Positions 26,154 to 34,948 of a stretch of DNA of 64,000 nucleotides are shown here, piece by piece; position 1 is the first letter of the stretch; each line of letters starts with the position of its first letter. The notes beneath the pieces are model-generated. The model was given only the letters and a program-made list of their open reading frames with translations, ran no database searches and was not told the DNA's origin. A program made the position numbers and the translations under genes. This DNA comes from Desulfitobacterium_A sp035539115 (GTDB lineage: Bacteria; Bacillota; Desulfitobacteriia; Desulfitobacteriales; Desulfitobacteriaceae), in contig NZ_DATLJA010000011.1 in the NCBI RefSeq assembly GCF_035539115.1, positions 1 to 64,000 of the forward strand, written 5' to 3'.

Positions 26154-27158
26154 ATGGAAATTACGAATAGAGAAATACAAGTTGCGAAAACATCCACGGA
26201 ATTAACGTTTCAGGATATTTTAGGTGCTTGGAAGGTCCGATGGGGAATTAATAGAATGAATTATAAGGTTGAGCCTGGTCTTTATAGCGTGGGAAAACCG
26301 GATAGCAACTCCCCAGTGATGGTAAGCGCTAACTATAAACTCAGCTTTGATATGTTAAGGAAAGAATTAAAAGGGTTAAATACCTGGATTCTGGTACTGG
26401 ATACTAAGGGAGTCAATGTTTGGTGCGCTGCAGGTAAGGGCACCTTCGGGACCCAAGAGCTGCTGAACCGAATCGCCATCGTGCAACTTGCAAAGGTTGT
26501 ATCGCATAGAACCCTGGTCTTACCCCAATTAGGCGCACCTGGTATAAGTGCTCACGAGGTTACAAAGTACTCAGGTTTTAAAGTAATCTATGGACCGGTA
26601 AAGGCAAAGGATATCCCCTCGTTTATTCATTCAGGAATGAAAGCAACTGAGGACATGCGCACGGTACGGTTTAGTACCTATGATCGACTCGTTTTAACTC
26701 CTGTTGAATTCGTCGGTACGTTCAAAGTTTCCCTGATGATATTTGGAATCCTTTTTTTATTAAATATTCTTGGAGTTGGACCATTTGGTTTTGTTGATTT
26801 TTACGCCTACATGGGCGTAGTTATTGTAGGGTGTGTATTAACTCCAGTCTTGTTACCCTGGATTCCTGGGCGCGCTTTCGCTTGGAAGGGTTGGTTATTA
26901 GGATTGATTTGGGCTATCCTCGTTAATGTACTTAATGGATGGCCTACTGTACCGCAATATAGTATCCTAAGAGCATTGGGGTATTTACTGATCCTACCTC
27001 CGGTCTCAGCGTACTATGCGATGAATTTTACAGGCGCTTCAACGTATACATCCTTTTCAGGCGTTTTGAAAGAGATGAGAGTCGCTATTCCAGCGATGAT
27101 TATTTCGATATTCTTGGGGGCAGTAATAATTCTGGTGAATAACTTCATCATACTTTAA
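26154..27158 (+). CDS. hgcA: Mercury-methylating corrinoid protein HgcA
   Basis: A 334-residue protein with an N-terminal corrinoid-binding domain and about five C-terminal membrane helices (about 192-330). The diagnostic cap-helix motif N-V-W-C-A-A-G-K is present at residues 88-95, with the cobalt-coordinating Cys91. HgcA transfers a methyl group, probably from CH3-tetrahydrofolate via corrinoid, to Hg(II). The motif plus the HgcB gene 13 bases downstream make the call firm. Length and topology are typical; no frameshift is seen. Confidence 0.95.
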   Translation: MEITNREIQVAKTSTELTFQDILGAWKVRWGINRMNYKVEPGLYSVGKPDSNSPVMVSANYKLSFDMLRKELKGLNTWILVLDTKGVNVWCAAGKGTFGTQELLNRIAIVQLAKVVSHRTLVLPQLGAPGISAHEVTKYSGFKVIYGPVKAKDIPSFIHSGMKATEDMRTVRFSTYDRLVLTPVEFVGTFKVSLMIFGILFLLNILGVGPFGFVDFYAYMGVVIVGCVLTPVLLPWIPGRAFAWKGWLLGLIWAILVNVLNGWPTVPQYSILRALGYLLILPPVSAYYAMNFTGASTYTSFSGVLKEMRVAIPAMIISIFLGAVIILVNNFIIL

Positions 27159-27171
27159 GGAGCTGGGAGTT

Positions 27172-27468
27172 ATGAAAAATTACTATTTAAAAAATGTTGC
27201 GACTTTGAAACTTGAGTCCCCAAAATGCACAGGGTGTGGTAAATGTATTGAAGTTTGTCCGCATCAAGTCTTTGTCATGAGGGAGGGAAAGTCAGTCATA
27301 GTTGAAAAAGACCGTTGCATGGAATGTGGTGCGTGTGTAAAAAATTGTCCGTTTAATGTCTTAGAAGTTAAGCCGGGCGTAGGCTGTGCCTCAGCCATTA
27401 TTATTGGATGGCTGACCGGTACTGAACCAAGCTGCGATTGTTCTGGAAGTAGTGGAGGCTGTTGCTAG
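27172..27468 (+). CDS. hgcB: Mercury methylation ferredoxin HgcB
   Basis: A 98-residue 2[4Fe-4S] ferredoxin thought to reduce the HgcA corrinoid and to pass Hg(II). Cluster motifs are C19-x2-C22-x2-C25-x3-C29 and C49-x2-C52-x2-C55-x3-C59. The extra conserved Cys72 and a C-terminal vicinal pair Cys97-Cys98, hallmarks of HgcB, are both present; Cys88 and Cys90 also occur in the tail. GGAGCTGGGAGTT precedes the ATG. Confidence 0.95.
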   Translation: MKNYYLKNVATLKLESPKCTGCGKCIEVCPHQVFVMREGKSVIVEKDRCMECGACVKNCPFNVLEVKPGVGCASAIIIGWLTGTEPSCDCSGSSGGCC

Positions 27469-27473
27469 TTGTG

Positions 27474-27527
27474 ATAAAAGCGCCACTCGACTCTCATTTC
27501 AAAAGGGAGTTGAGTGACGCTTTTATT
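27474..27527 (+). terminator. Rho-independent terminator after hgcB
   Basis: A long stem (27474-27495 with about 27505-27527, minor mismatches) around ATTTCAAA ends the arsR-hgcA-hgcB unit; T/A-rich flanks make it usable from both sides. Confidence 0.8.
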
Positions 27528-27557
27528 CCACTTAAGGTAAGTCTGGGTTCTCGGAGT

Positions 27558-28226
27558 TTATGACGTTCGCGGTCTTTGTTTTTTATATCTACCAGCGAAT
27601 AAGACGCCGACAATGAGGATTAGGGTTAAACTCCACCGAAGAATTAAATTGTCTGCAAAAATAGGCTGTAGAAACGGTTCATCCATTAGCATGGTGGAGG
27701 CAGTATAGGCAATAACACCGGCGCCAATCTCAATCAAAGAGGGAATGCGATCTAAGGCTTTAATAACTAAGGTACTGCCCCAGACAACGATTGGAATACT
27801 AATGAATAAGCCGCAAATAACCAAGAGGTAACTTCCATGTGCTGCTCCGGCGACTGCAATAACATTATCTAGACCCATTACCGCATCGGCAACAATAATC
27901 GTCCGAATAGCGCCCCAGATACTTGTACTAGTGGCAACCTCATTGGATTTCTCTTGCGTAAGAAGTTTATACGCCATTCCCACAAGAAAGATTCCCCCGA
28001 CAAGTAAGAGCCCCGGAATCTTAAGGAGCCAAACCGCGACAAGGGTAGTCAACGAACGAATAATAATCGCACCGAGTGTTCCCCAAAAAATTACTTTTTT
28101 CTGATCGTGCTTAGGAAGATTACGGGCGGCTAAGCCGATCACAATTGCATTGTCTCCACCTAATACCAAATCAATCATCACAATAGATAAAAGGGCTGTT
28201 AAGAAACCATGTCCCAAAAAGTCCAT
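27558..28226 (-). CDS. TerC-family membrane protein, probable manganese exporter
   Basis: This 222-residue protein has seven or so helices. The acidic intramembrane motifs LVLGGDNAIVIG (about 20-31) and ADAVMGLDNVIAVAG (about 113-127) are those of the TerC/YkoY/YceF family. Some members export Mn(II) or metallate exoenzymes. The yybP-ykoY riboswitch directly upstream makes Mn(II) homeostasis the likely role. Confidence 0.9.
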   Translation of the reverse strand: MDFLGHGFLTALLSIVMIDLVLGGDNAIVIGLAARNLPKHDQKKVIFWGTLGAIIIRSLTTLVAVWLLKIPGLLLVGGIFLVGMAYKLLTQEKSNEVATSTSIWGAIRTIIVADAVMGLDNVIAVAGAAHGSYLLVICGLFISIPIVVWGSTLVIKALDRIPSLIEIGAGVIAYTASTMLMDEPFLQPIFADNLILRWSLTLILIVGVLFAGRYKKQRPRTS

Positions 28227-28291
28227 TTTTCATCCTCACTCTCTGATCTTCTAATTGTTGTAGATTAGGGTTAAAACTTAAAAATCAAAAT

Positions 28292-28411
28292 AAAAAAGAC
28301 CTTTTACCCCTTATGGGCAAAGGTCTTGCAAACAACATCTCAAGTTGTCAACAAAGCCGGGAACGTTAATTCCGTATTGACGGCTTTGCTGTAACAGCTA
28401 CTCCCCTTTGA
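28292..28411 (-). promoter_or_regulatory. yybP-ykoY manganese riboswitch with terminator
   Basis: Read on the minus strand, the leader has the AAGGGGAGTAGC signature loop, a GCAAAGCCGTCAATACG helix partner paired with CGGCTTTGTTGAC, and the closing GCAAGACCTTTGCC. This matches the B. subtilis ykoY element closely. The 3' strand GACCTTTGCCC also forms a terminator stem with GGGTAAAAGGTC followed by T6, so Mn(II) binding should disrupt termination and switch on the TerC gene 66 bases downstream. Confidence 0.93.
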
Positions 28412-28424
28412 ACACTACTCTTTT

Positions 28425-28454
28425 ATTATAAAGCATAATTTACTATTGGGTCAA
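28425..28454 (-). promoter_or_regulatory. Sigma-A-type promoter of the TerC riboswitch leader
   Basis: On the minus strand, TTGACC (28454-28449) and TATAAT (28430-28425) are separated by 18 bp, placing the transcript start just before the riboswitch. Confidence 0.75.
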
Positions 28455-28596
28455 GACTTTTTCTCTTATCTCAGTAGAGAAATCCATGATGCTCTTGAAT
28501 TGACTTCTCTAGATTACTAAAATGAGTGTAGAACAATGAAGAAAAATGATAGGTAGGCAAATATTCTAAATTAGAGATGAACAAAGGAGATTTGTG

Positions 28597-29745
28597 ATGC
28601 ATGTTTTAATTGCAGTCGATTCCTTTAAAGGAAGCTTATCCAGCCAAAAGGCCGGTGAGGCAATTACGAAGGGGCTTCATAAGGTATTCCCCGAGGCGAC
28701 GTCCTATATCTTGCCGATGGCTGACGGTGGAGAAGGGACAGTCGAAGCACTGGTCCAAGCAAGGCAAGGGAGAATTTTAAAAACAAGGGTGACCTCTCCA
28801 TTGGGAGAGTCAATCGAGGGCTTTCTGGGGGAATTACCTCATGGCGTAGTTGTCTTAGAAATGGCAGCAGCTTCAGGTTTGCCCCTTGTTCCACTGGAGA
28901 AACGGAATCCCCTTGTCACAACGACTAAGGGAACCGGAGAATTGATAACGAAGGCCATGGATCTTGGAGCACGTGATATTATTCTGGGAATTGGCGGGAG
29001 TGCAACGAACGATGGTGGGGCCGGAATGGCTCAAGCGCTCGGCGTAAAACTTCTGGACGAGAAGGGTAAAGAGCTAAAACCTGGAGGTGGAGATTTAGGC
29101 CGACTGGCAAGAATTGATCTCGCTCAGATTGATCCTCGGTTGAAAAGCACGAAGATCACGGTGATGTGTGATGTGGACAACCCTTTATGCGGTCCGCAGG
29201 GTGCGTCTGCGGTCTTTGGCCCGCAAAAAGGAGCAACTCCTGAAATGGTTCAAAGCCTTGATCGAAATTTAGAGCACTATGCTCAGATGATTAAAGAACA
29301 GCTGGGATTCGATCTCAAGAATGTCCCAGGTGCTGGTGCGGCCGGAGGTTTAGGAGCAGGTCTACTGGCTTTTACAGGAGCAGAATTAAAGACCGGGGTA
29401 GAGACAATTTTAGATACGGTTAAGTTTGATCAAATGCTGGAAGGAGCGGATCTCGTTGTCACAGGGGAAGGCCGAATTGATAATCAATCGCTCTATGGAA
29501 AAGTACCGATGGGGGTAGCCAAAAGAGCGCTCAAGCATGCTAAGCCGGTGCTTGCCATCGTCGGGTCGATCGGTCCTGGGGCAGAGGCCCTCTATGATCA
29601 AGGTCTCAGTTCGATTGTGAGTATTGTCAATGGTCCAATGACACTGGAAAAATCGATGGAAGAGGCGTACGAATTGACGATCGAGGCAACGGAAAGAACG
29701 TTCCGGGTCTTGCAAATGGGACAACAAATTAGGGGACAAAATTAA
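28597..29745 (+). CDS. Glycerate kinase (GlxK/GarK family)
   Basis: This 382-residue enzyme phosphorylates D-glycerate, usually to 2-phosphoglycerate in this family. Conserved blocks: IAVDSFKGSLSS (about 5-16), MADGGEGT (about 44-51), GIGGSATNDGGAGMAQALG (about 131-149) and VTGEGRIDNQS (about 289-299). ATG 28597 follows AAAGGAG; a GTG three bases earlier is also possible. It is intact and abuts a broken norB-like gene, with no gene for glyoxylate or glycerate production nearby. Confidence 0.92.
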   Translation: MHVLIAVDSFKGSLSSQKAGEAITKGLHKVFPEATSYILPMADGGEGTVEALVQARQGRILKTRVTSPLGESIEGFLGELPHGVVVLEMAAASGLPLVPLEKRNPLVTTTKGTGELITKAMDLGARDIILGIGGSATNDGGAGMAQALGVKLLDEKGKELKPGGGDLGRLARIDLAQIDPRLKSTKITVMCDVDNPLCGPQGASAVFGPQKGATPEMVQSLDRNLEHYAQMIKEQLGFDLKNVPGAGAAGGLGAGLLAFTGAELKTGVETILDTVKFDQMLEGADLVVTGEGRIDNQSLYGKVPMGVAKRALKHAKPVLAIVGSIGPGAEALYDQGLSSIVSIVNGPMTLEKSMEEAYELTIEATERTFRVLQMGQQIRGQN

Positions 29746-30931
29746 GACGGCCTTTGATTGGCACGATGGGAATGGTTTATTTTTATACGGTTGAAGCGTT
29801 GAATGCAGACCTGTATTCACTCAAAATCGCTCGTTGGCAATTTTGGATTGTTTCGTTGTCGACTGCCGGATTATTAGGGACACTGTTCTTGCGCATCGGC
29901 AATGGCCGGGAGTTTCTTGATGGTCTGCCGATGTTCTATGCTGGAATCTCGCTGGCCATTCTGCTAGGTGCCTATAACCTCATCCAAACCCTAAGAAAAT
30001 ATATGCAGCGCATAACCCCCGCATCTGCGATTATGACAGGCGGAATGATTTTTCTCTGCCTTTTATTAATTCCGAATGTGCTCAACTATACTAACCCCAT
30101 AGCCGATGAAGCGGTGAAGTATTGGGTCGTCCATCTCTGGGAGGAAATGGCCTTCGAATTGACCTCAAGTGGCTTTATTGCCTCATTTTTTATCGCAGCA
30201 GGTTTAGCTGAAAAAAAGGATATGGAGAAATGGCTCTATCTCGAAGCCGGTTTGGCGGTTTCGGGGGGATGTTTGGTACTGGTCATCATTATTACTGGAT
30301 CGGTTTTCCGGCGATTTGGTTGATTATTGGCGTTGTCTTTAGCGTAATCCAAATGATTCCGGTGGGCTTGCTTGCCCATTTAACCTATAAAGGATTAAAA
30401 AAACATCGACCACTGGATCGACGGGAGAAATTAACGCTTTGGATGATTTTAAGTAGTTTATTTTATCATTTAACGGGTGCTTCGATGCTCGGAATGATGA
30501 TGACGATACCCTGGATTAATCTTTATTCGCATGGCACCTATATTACGTCCGGACATGCCCATTTGGCGTTATTTGGCGTGATGGGTTTTCTCGTTTTGGC
30601 TGGATCACACGCTATTTTAAGCAATGGCTATGAATTATCACGTAAGAGTTACTTTTGGGGAGTTATTGGGGTTGTCTTGCTTAACGCAGGAGTTATCACG
30701 ATGAGCTCATTTCTTCTTGTGGCAGGTTTGTTGCAAACTTATTTATGGCGATATTTAGGGATGAATTTTACGCAGGTTCAAGAATTAATTCAACCGTACT
30801 TGCTGGCACGGGTGGCAGGGGGGTCACTTTATACTGTCGGAAGTGTTATCCTTGGCTGGAGGATGATTAAAGCTTGGTGGCTAACAAGAGAGGATGGAAA
30901 AATAGGTGCAGAAGTTTCAAAAAGAATTTGA
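29746..30931 (+). pseudogene. norB-like haem-copper oxidase gene, N-terminally truncated and frameshifted
   Basis: Two overlapping frames together encode the C-terminal part of a NorB-type nitric oxide reductase. The first (to 30323) has WVVHLWEEMAFE, with the His and Glu of the FeB site. The second (from about 30230) has MFGTGHHYYWIG with the His-His pair and TSGHAHLALFG with the haem ligands. The reading frame shifts by one base in GCGGTTTCGGGGGG (about 30256-30269). The N-terminal helices, including the first low-spin haem His, are absent because homology begins right after the glycerate kinase stop. It is therefore non-functional. Confidence 0.82.
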
Positions 30932-31664
30932 AGTTCACTACTTTGAGGTGAATTCTTATCAGGAACTAACCCCGCTTGCTTTGCTCAATTACTTGGAAGA
31001 GACCGCGATTGCTCATTCCGAATCGGTTGGATACGGGGTAAACCGGCTGAAAGAAGAGGGGTATGGTTGGATTTTAACCCATTGGCAGATTGAATTTGAA
31101 CAGTATCCTCGCCTCGAAGAGAAAATTAAGATCCAGACTTGGCCTTCGCGTTTCGAACGTTTTTACGCGGATCGGGAATTTTTAGTTTTGAATGCTGATG
31201 ATGAAGTGATTGCCCGGGCGAGCTCGTTGTGGATCTTCTTTAATTTACGTAAAAGACGACCACTGCGCGTTCCAAAGGAGATCATCGAAGCTTATACGTT
31301 TTTCCCAGAGAAAGTCATCTCAACTCCTTTCCCAGACTTTGAGTTCACTCAAAAGGGCAAAACGGAACACTGTGAATTTATGGTTCGGCGGAGTGACATT
31401 GACACTAATGCCCATGTCAACAATGCCAAATATATTGAATGGGTGCTGGAAACAATTCCTGAAGAAGTGTACGCTACTTATCGAATTTCTTCACTTGAGG
31501 TTGTATACAAAAAAGAAAGCACTTATGGGCAGATGATCCAAGCCTTAACTGAGGAACTGGAGAGAAGTGATCAGGATGTTCACTATTTACACCGAATTTC
31601 GGGAACAGAAGGGGAGCAGGAATTAGCCTTGGCGCGTACGCGTTGGCACAAGGTTACTTTCTAA
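30906..31664 (+). CDS. Acyl-ACP thioesterase (FatA/FatB-like, double hotdog)
   Basis: The 252-residue protein starts at GTG 30906, overlapping the norB remnant. Two hotdog domains are seen: the first contains LLNYLEETAIAHSE (about 27-40), the second SDIDTNAHVNNAKYIEWVL (about 164-182) with the Asn-His catalytic pair. It releases fatty acids from acyl carrier protein. An apparently intact gene whose original upstream partner may have been lost. Confidence 0.9.
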   Translation: MQKFQKEFEVHYFEVNSYQELTPLALLNYLEETAIAHSESVGYGVNRLKEEGYGWILTHWQIEFEQYPRLEEKIKIQTWPSRFERFYADREFLVLNADDEVIARASSLWIFFNLRKRRPLRVPKEIIEAYTFFPEKVISTPFPDFEFTQKGKTEHCEFMVRRSDIDTNAHVNNAKYIEWVLETIPEEVYATYRISSLEVVYKKESTYGQMIQALTEELERSDQDVHYLHRISGTEGEQELALARTRWHKVTF

Positions 31665-31941
31665 TCCGTCAACTTGAGTTTTCTGAGGATAATAGTTTAA
31701 CCCAATGAGGATATTCTAAAATAGTTTTCTGAATTTGACTAACCTTTTATTGAGAGTTAGTGAGAAAAACGAAGTGAACACGAGATTGGATTACCTTAGA
31801 GTACAAGGTAAGGTATAGCTGATTAGGTTGAGCTAGGAAAATCGCATACGAGGGGAAATATGCTTTGACTTTAATCTCTTTTTCGCATAATATATGGATA
31901 TAGATTCTTCTGGTTCAAATCTGAAACGGAAGAATGCATAA
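31665..31941. other. Intergenic region with probable promoter for the second Mn riboswitch
   Basis: No gene is seen. TTGACT near 31864 and TAATAT about 17 bases downstream form a plausible sigma-A promoter ahead of the riboswitch at 31942. Confidence 0.5.
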
Positions 31942-32072
31942 AGTAAGGGGAGTAGCGAGCGGCAGAAATGCCGTGGATAGTGTCGTCATTCGGTCCGATG
32001 TGGACCCGGCTCTATCAACGTTTATGAAATTGCAAGACCTTACCCACAGCAGGGGGTGAGGTCTTTATTTTT
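31942..32072 (+). promoter_or_regulatory. Second yybP-ykoY manganese riboswitch, with terminator
   Basis: AGTAAGGGGAGTAGCGAGC (31941-31959) gives the conserved loop, a GATAGTGTCGTCATTCGG helix strand pairs with CCGGCTCTATCAACG, and the aptamer closes with GCAAGACCTTACCC (about 32033-32046). AGACCTTACCC pairs with GGGGGTGAGGTCT to form a terminator followed by TTATTTTT. The nearest downstream gene is pspA, 294 bases away, and no Mn transporter follows. Confidence 0.9.
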
Positions 32073-32261
32073 GTATCAGGGTGGTGAACGGAGGGATAAA
32101 GGATTAAAATTCATGGAAAATTCATTACTATTTCATGATTTCGTCTAACCGCTTTGTTATACTATAGGTAATCCATAAACGGCTCGATCCTCTGAACCTG
32201 CTAAAACTGAAATCTCTCTTTATATCGAAAATTTAAAAGGATTTTATAGAAAGAAGGTGAA

Positions 32262-32306
32262 ATGAAGTCTAAGGATTATAATTTATCTTTATCTGAAAAG
32301 TTATAG
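32262..32306 (+). other. Fourteen-codon ORF with good ribosome binding site (leader peptide or gene stub)
   Basis: ATG 32262 follows GAAGAAGGTGAA and encodes only 14 residues (MKSKDYNLSLSEKL) before TAG. It lies between the orphan Mn riboswitch and pspA and might be the stub of the gene the riboswitch once controlled. Confidence 0.25.
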
Positions 32307-32365
32307 TTATAAGCGCTGATTGGGAATATGAATAAATAAGGTAGAATTGAAGGGAGAAATTTAAA

Positions 32366-33046
32366 ATGGGTTTATTTTCTCGTGTCAAAGATTTATTGCA
32401 GGCCAACATTACGGATTTGGTGAACAAGTCGGAGGATCCGGAAAAAATGCTGAATCTCTATGTTGATCGGGCGACTGAAGAAGTAAGGAACTTCCAAATT
32501 CAAGTGAATCGCGCCGTAGCCGATAAAATTCAACTTGAAGAGCGAATTGCAACCCTGACTAAAGAAATTGAGCAACGGACGGAACAAGCGACCTTAGCGG
32601 TACAACAGGGCAAAGATGACCTAGCTCGCACGGCACTGACTCTGAAGAAACAGGCAGAAACAAGTTTGGTAGATTTCCAAACGCAATTAATCGATCAAGC
32701 TAAGGCGGTTGAGGATTTACAGGAGAACCTGCGAATTTTAACTGAGAAATTGGCGAAAGCTAAAATGGAACGAAATAACCTGGTGATGCGTCAACGTCGT
32801 GCAGAAACAATGAAAAAGGCGAATGAAGCTGTTTCCGGTATGTCCACTCACGATTCTCTGGCTGATGTGGATCGGATGAAGGAGCGTGTGGAACGGATGG
32901 AGGCGGAAGCAAAAGCTTCCCGGACGATGGTGAACACCGGAAATGCAGTTGAAGATCAATTCGCGGAACTCGAAAAGAGTAAAGCGAATTCCGAAGTTGA
33001 GGATGAACTTGCAAATCTAAAAGCACAGTTCAAGAAGGAAGAATAA
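32366..33046 (+). CDS. PspA/IM30 family membrane-stress protein
   Basis: This 226-residue, almost wholly coiled-coil protein begins MGLFSRVKDLLQANI, the amphipathic helix that binds stressed membranes. The rest is a long helical hairpin rich in Glu, Lys and Gln. PspA/LiaH proteins polymerise on the inner membrane and preserve integrity. GAAGGGAG precedes the ATG. A Tim44-like membrane protein follows after 34 bases, probably in the same operon. Confidence 0.93.
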   Translation: MGLFSRVKDLLQANITDLVNKSEDPEKMLNLYVDRATEEVRNFQIQVNRAVADKIQLEERIATLTKEIEQRTEQATLAVQQGKDDLARTALTLKKQAETSLVDFQTQLIDQAKAVEDLQENLRILTEKLAKAKMERNNLVMRQRRAETMKKANEAVSGMSTHDSLADVDRMKERVERMEAEAKASRTMVNTGNAVEDQFAELEKSKANSEVEDELANLKAQFKKEE

Positions 33047-33080
33047 AGTGTCGAGCGAAAGATTAAAGTAGGTGTTGGGC

Positions 33081-34034
33081 ATGAAGAGGTGGACGAAACG
33101 ATTTAGTCTTGCCATCATGACGCTCATGCTCTTCGCGAGCCAGGCCACAGTGGCCTTGGCTCGCGCGGGCGGAGGGAAGGGTGGAAGTGTTGGTGGAAGC
33201 GCTGGCCGTAGCTTTAGTGGTGGCTCAGCTGCTGGAGGGTTATCTGGTGGCGGGTATTCGAGCGGGGGCTTTGGCGGCTTCTCCTTTTTCCCATTTTTCT
33301 GGGGGCCATCTTTCTTTGGGGGAGGCGGAAGTTCTCTTTTTGGTGGCTTATTTAGCCTAATATTTATTCTGATAATTGCTTTTCTGGTCATTAAAGCCTT
33401 CCGTTCTTCAAGACGTACTTGGGGAAAACAGCGTGGACCTAGAAAGGGAGAGTGGGAAAAGAATCCATCGCCATTGACTCCTGTTGATGTGACGGGCCGA
33501 CCGATTACCAATGAGGAGAATCTTAAGCGTTTTGGCAAAGCTATACAGTTTACTCGAGATAATATGAGCTATTATGCAGAAACTTTCCCACGTTGGGATC
33601 GTGATTTTCTTATTGGACGGGTGCGACAGGTCTATTTTTGGATTCAAGATGCTTGGGCCAGACAGGACCTGAGTGAGGGTGAAAATTATTTAAGTTTGAC
33701 GCTTTTGGCGAAATATCGAACGGATCTTGCTAATCTGCGCAATCGTGGAGAACGGAACGTGATCAAAGAGCCAGTTCTTCACCCGGGTGATATCGAGTTT
33801 ATTCAGAGTCATCTGGATGACTCTGAACAGCATTTTGTCACCATGATTTCTGCTAGTTTGATTGATTACACGGTGGATGCCTCCGGAAGGATTATTGCAG
33901 GTGAAGATGACAATCGTCTCTTCTTTACCGAGTTTTGGGAATTCAACTGGGAGCAGGATCAATGGGTACTCTCTAACATTTATCAAGAAGATGCTTTGGA
34001 GATTACGAAGATTGCCCGTGGAGATGAACTTTAA
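33081..34034 (+). CDS. Secreted/membrane Tim44-like domain protein
   Basis: The 317-residue protein has an N-terminal signal-like helix (about 8-28, cleaved near ALA-RA), a Gly/Ser/Phe-rich low-complexity linker (about 30-85), a second membrane helix (about 88-107) and a C-terminal Tim44-like domain (about 150-315). ATG 33081 has AGGTG at good spacing. Relatives with Gly-rich linkers often accompany envelope-stress genes; pairing with pspA fits this. Confidence 0.8.
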   Translation: MKRWTKRFSLAIMTLMLFASQATVALARAGGGKGGSVGGSAGRSFSGGSAAGGLSGGGYSSGGFGGFSFFPFFWGPSFFGGGGSSLFGGLFSLIFILIIAFLVIKAFRSSRRTWGKQRGPRKGEWEKNPSPLTPVDVTGRPITNEENLKRFGKAIQFTRDNMSYYAETFPRWDRDFLIGRVRQVYFWIQDAWARQDLSEGENYLSLTLLAKYRTDLANLRNRGERNVIKEPVLHPGDIEFIQSHLDDSEQHFVTMISASLIDYTVDASGRIIAGEDDNRLFFTEFWEFNWEQDQWVLSNIYQEDALEITKIARGDEL

Positions 34035-34059
34035 TCGTGAAAGAATTTCAAATTAAAAA

Positions 34060-34089
34060 AATCAGTCGTCTTATTAAAGACGGCTGATT
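34060..34089. terminator. Terminator between convergent genes
   Basis: AATCAGTCGTCTT (34060-34072) pairs with AAGACGGCTGATT (34077-34089), one G-T pair. It ends the pspA unit. Confidence 0.7.
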
Positions 34090-34125
34090 CTTAAATGAGC
34101 TTTCTTCTGCTACTTCCTACGAAAG

Positions 34126-34776
34126 TTAGACTTCTTTGTCCCGTTGATCTAAAAGCGTCCATCCATACCAAGCGCAGCCGATGATGATAACGCCGATGAG
34201 AAGGGCGAGGGTGAAACGCCACGGGTGATTGAAGAGCTCCCAGAAATCATGTCCGACCCAGGATTCCCAGGTGATCATGGGAAGTTTACCTAAAAGGCTA
34301 GCCCAAAAAAATGAAGCAAATTTCATGGGTGAAATGCCGGCCGCGTAATTGACGGCAGCAGCGGGTAGAATTGGAATAAGGCGCGCCAGAACAATCAAGT
34401 AGAAATTCTTGCCCTCCGAGAGTTTTGCCCATTTTCCAAGCTTAGCCAGTTTTGGTCGAGCCCATTCTTGCCCAAGCGTACGTGCCAGTCCGAAGCCAAG
34501 GGCCGAACCGAGTAGACTTCCTACTAGAGAAAGAGCAAAACCCAAAGCCCATCCAAAGAGAAGGGTATTCATCCCGGCGAGAAGAGCGAAAGGAATCATA
34601 GGAAATAACCTTTGGATCGAAATAATTAAAAGGTCAAGAAGAAACCCTTTCCAACCGAGTTGAAGGATAAAGGTCTGGAGGGCCTGGGGGTGCTGGAGTT
34701 TCGGGTAAAGAAAGAGGATTAAGACAATCGAGAGAACTAGAGTCAATAAAGAAGCTTTCTTCTGAGTCGTGCGCAT
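34126..34776 (-). CDS. TVP38/TMEM64 (DedA-superfamily) membrane protein
   Basis: A 216-residue protein with five or six helices. The central GSLLGSALGFGLARTLG (about 86-102) and RLIPILPAAAVNYAAGIS (about 132-149) are the family's re-entrant signature motifs. Relatives act in membrane lipid handling. ATG 34776 is preferred to the GTG just before it, with AAAAGGAG upstream. Minus strand, monocistronic. Confidence 0.88.
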   Translation of the reverse strand: MRTTQKKASLLTLVLSIVLILFLYPKLQHPQALQTFILQLGWKGFLLDLLIISIQRLFPMIPFALLAGMNTLLFGWALGFALSLVGSLLGSALGFGLARTLGQEWARPKLAKLGKWAKLSEGKNFYLIVLARLIPILPAAAVNYAAGISPMKFASFFWASLLGKLPMITWESWVGHDFWELFNHPWRFTLALLIGVIIIGCAWYGWTLLDQRDKEV

Positions 34777-34894
34777 CACTCAATCTTCTCTCCTTTTGTA
34801 GTATAGAAAAATTATATCCTATACCTGCCCGATTCACAATGGTGAGTGAGTCAATGTCATTTGAAGTGGGAAGTTACAGGAAAAAGATTCCCAC

Positions 34895-34932
34895 ACTACG
34901 CTTAATATTTGTGATAAAATATTAAGCGTAGT
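34895..34932. promoter_or_regulatory. Perfect 16-bp inverted repeat upstream of the GGDEF gene
   Basis: Arms 34895-34910 and 34917-34932 (ACTACGCTTAATATTT and its complement) flank GTGATA, 17 bases before the GGDEF start. It could be an operator or a leader hairpin; AT-rich and without a T-run, it is unlikely to be a terminator. Confidence 0.55.
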
Positions 34933-34948
34933 ATGGAAATTTAAGGGT

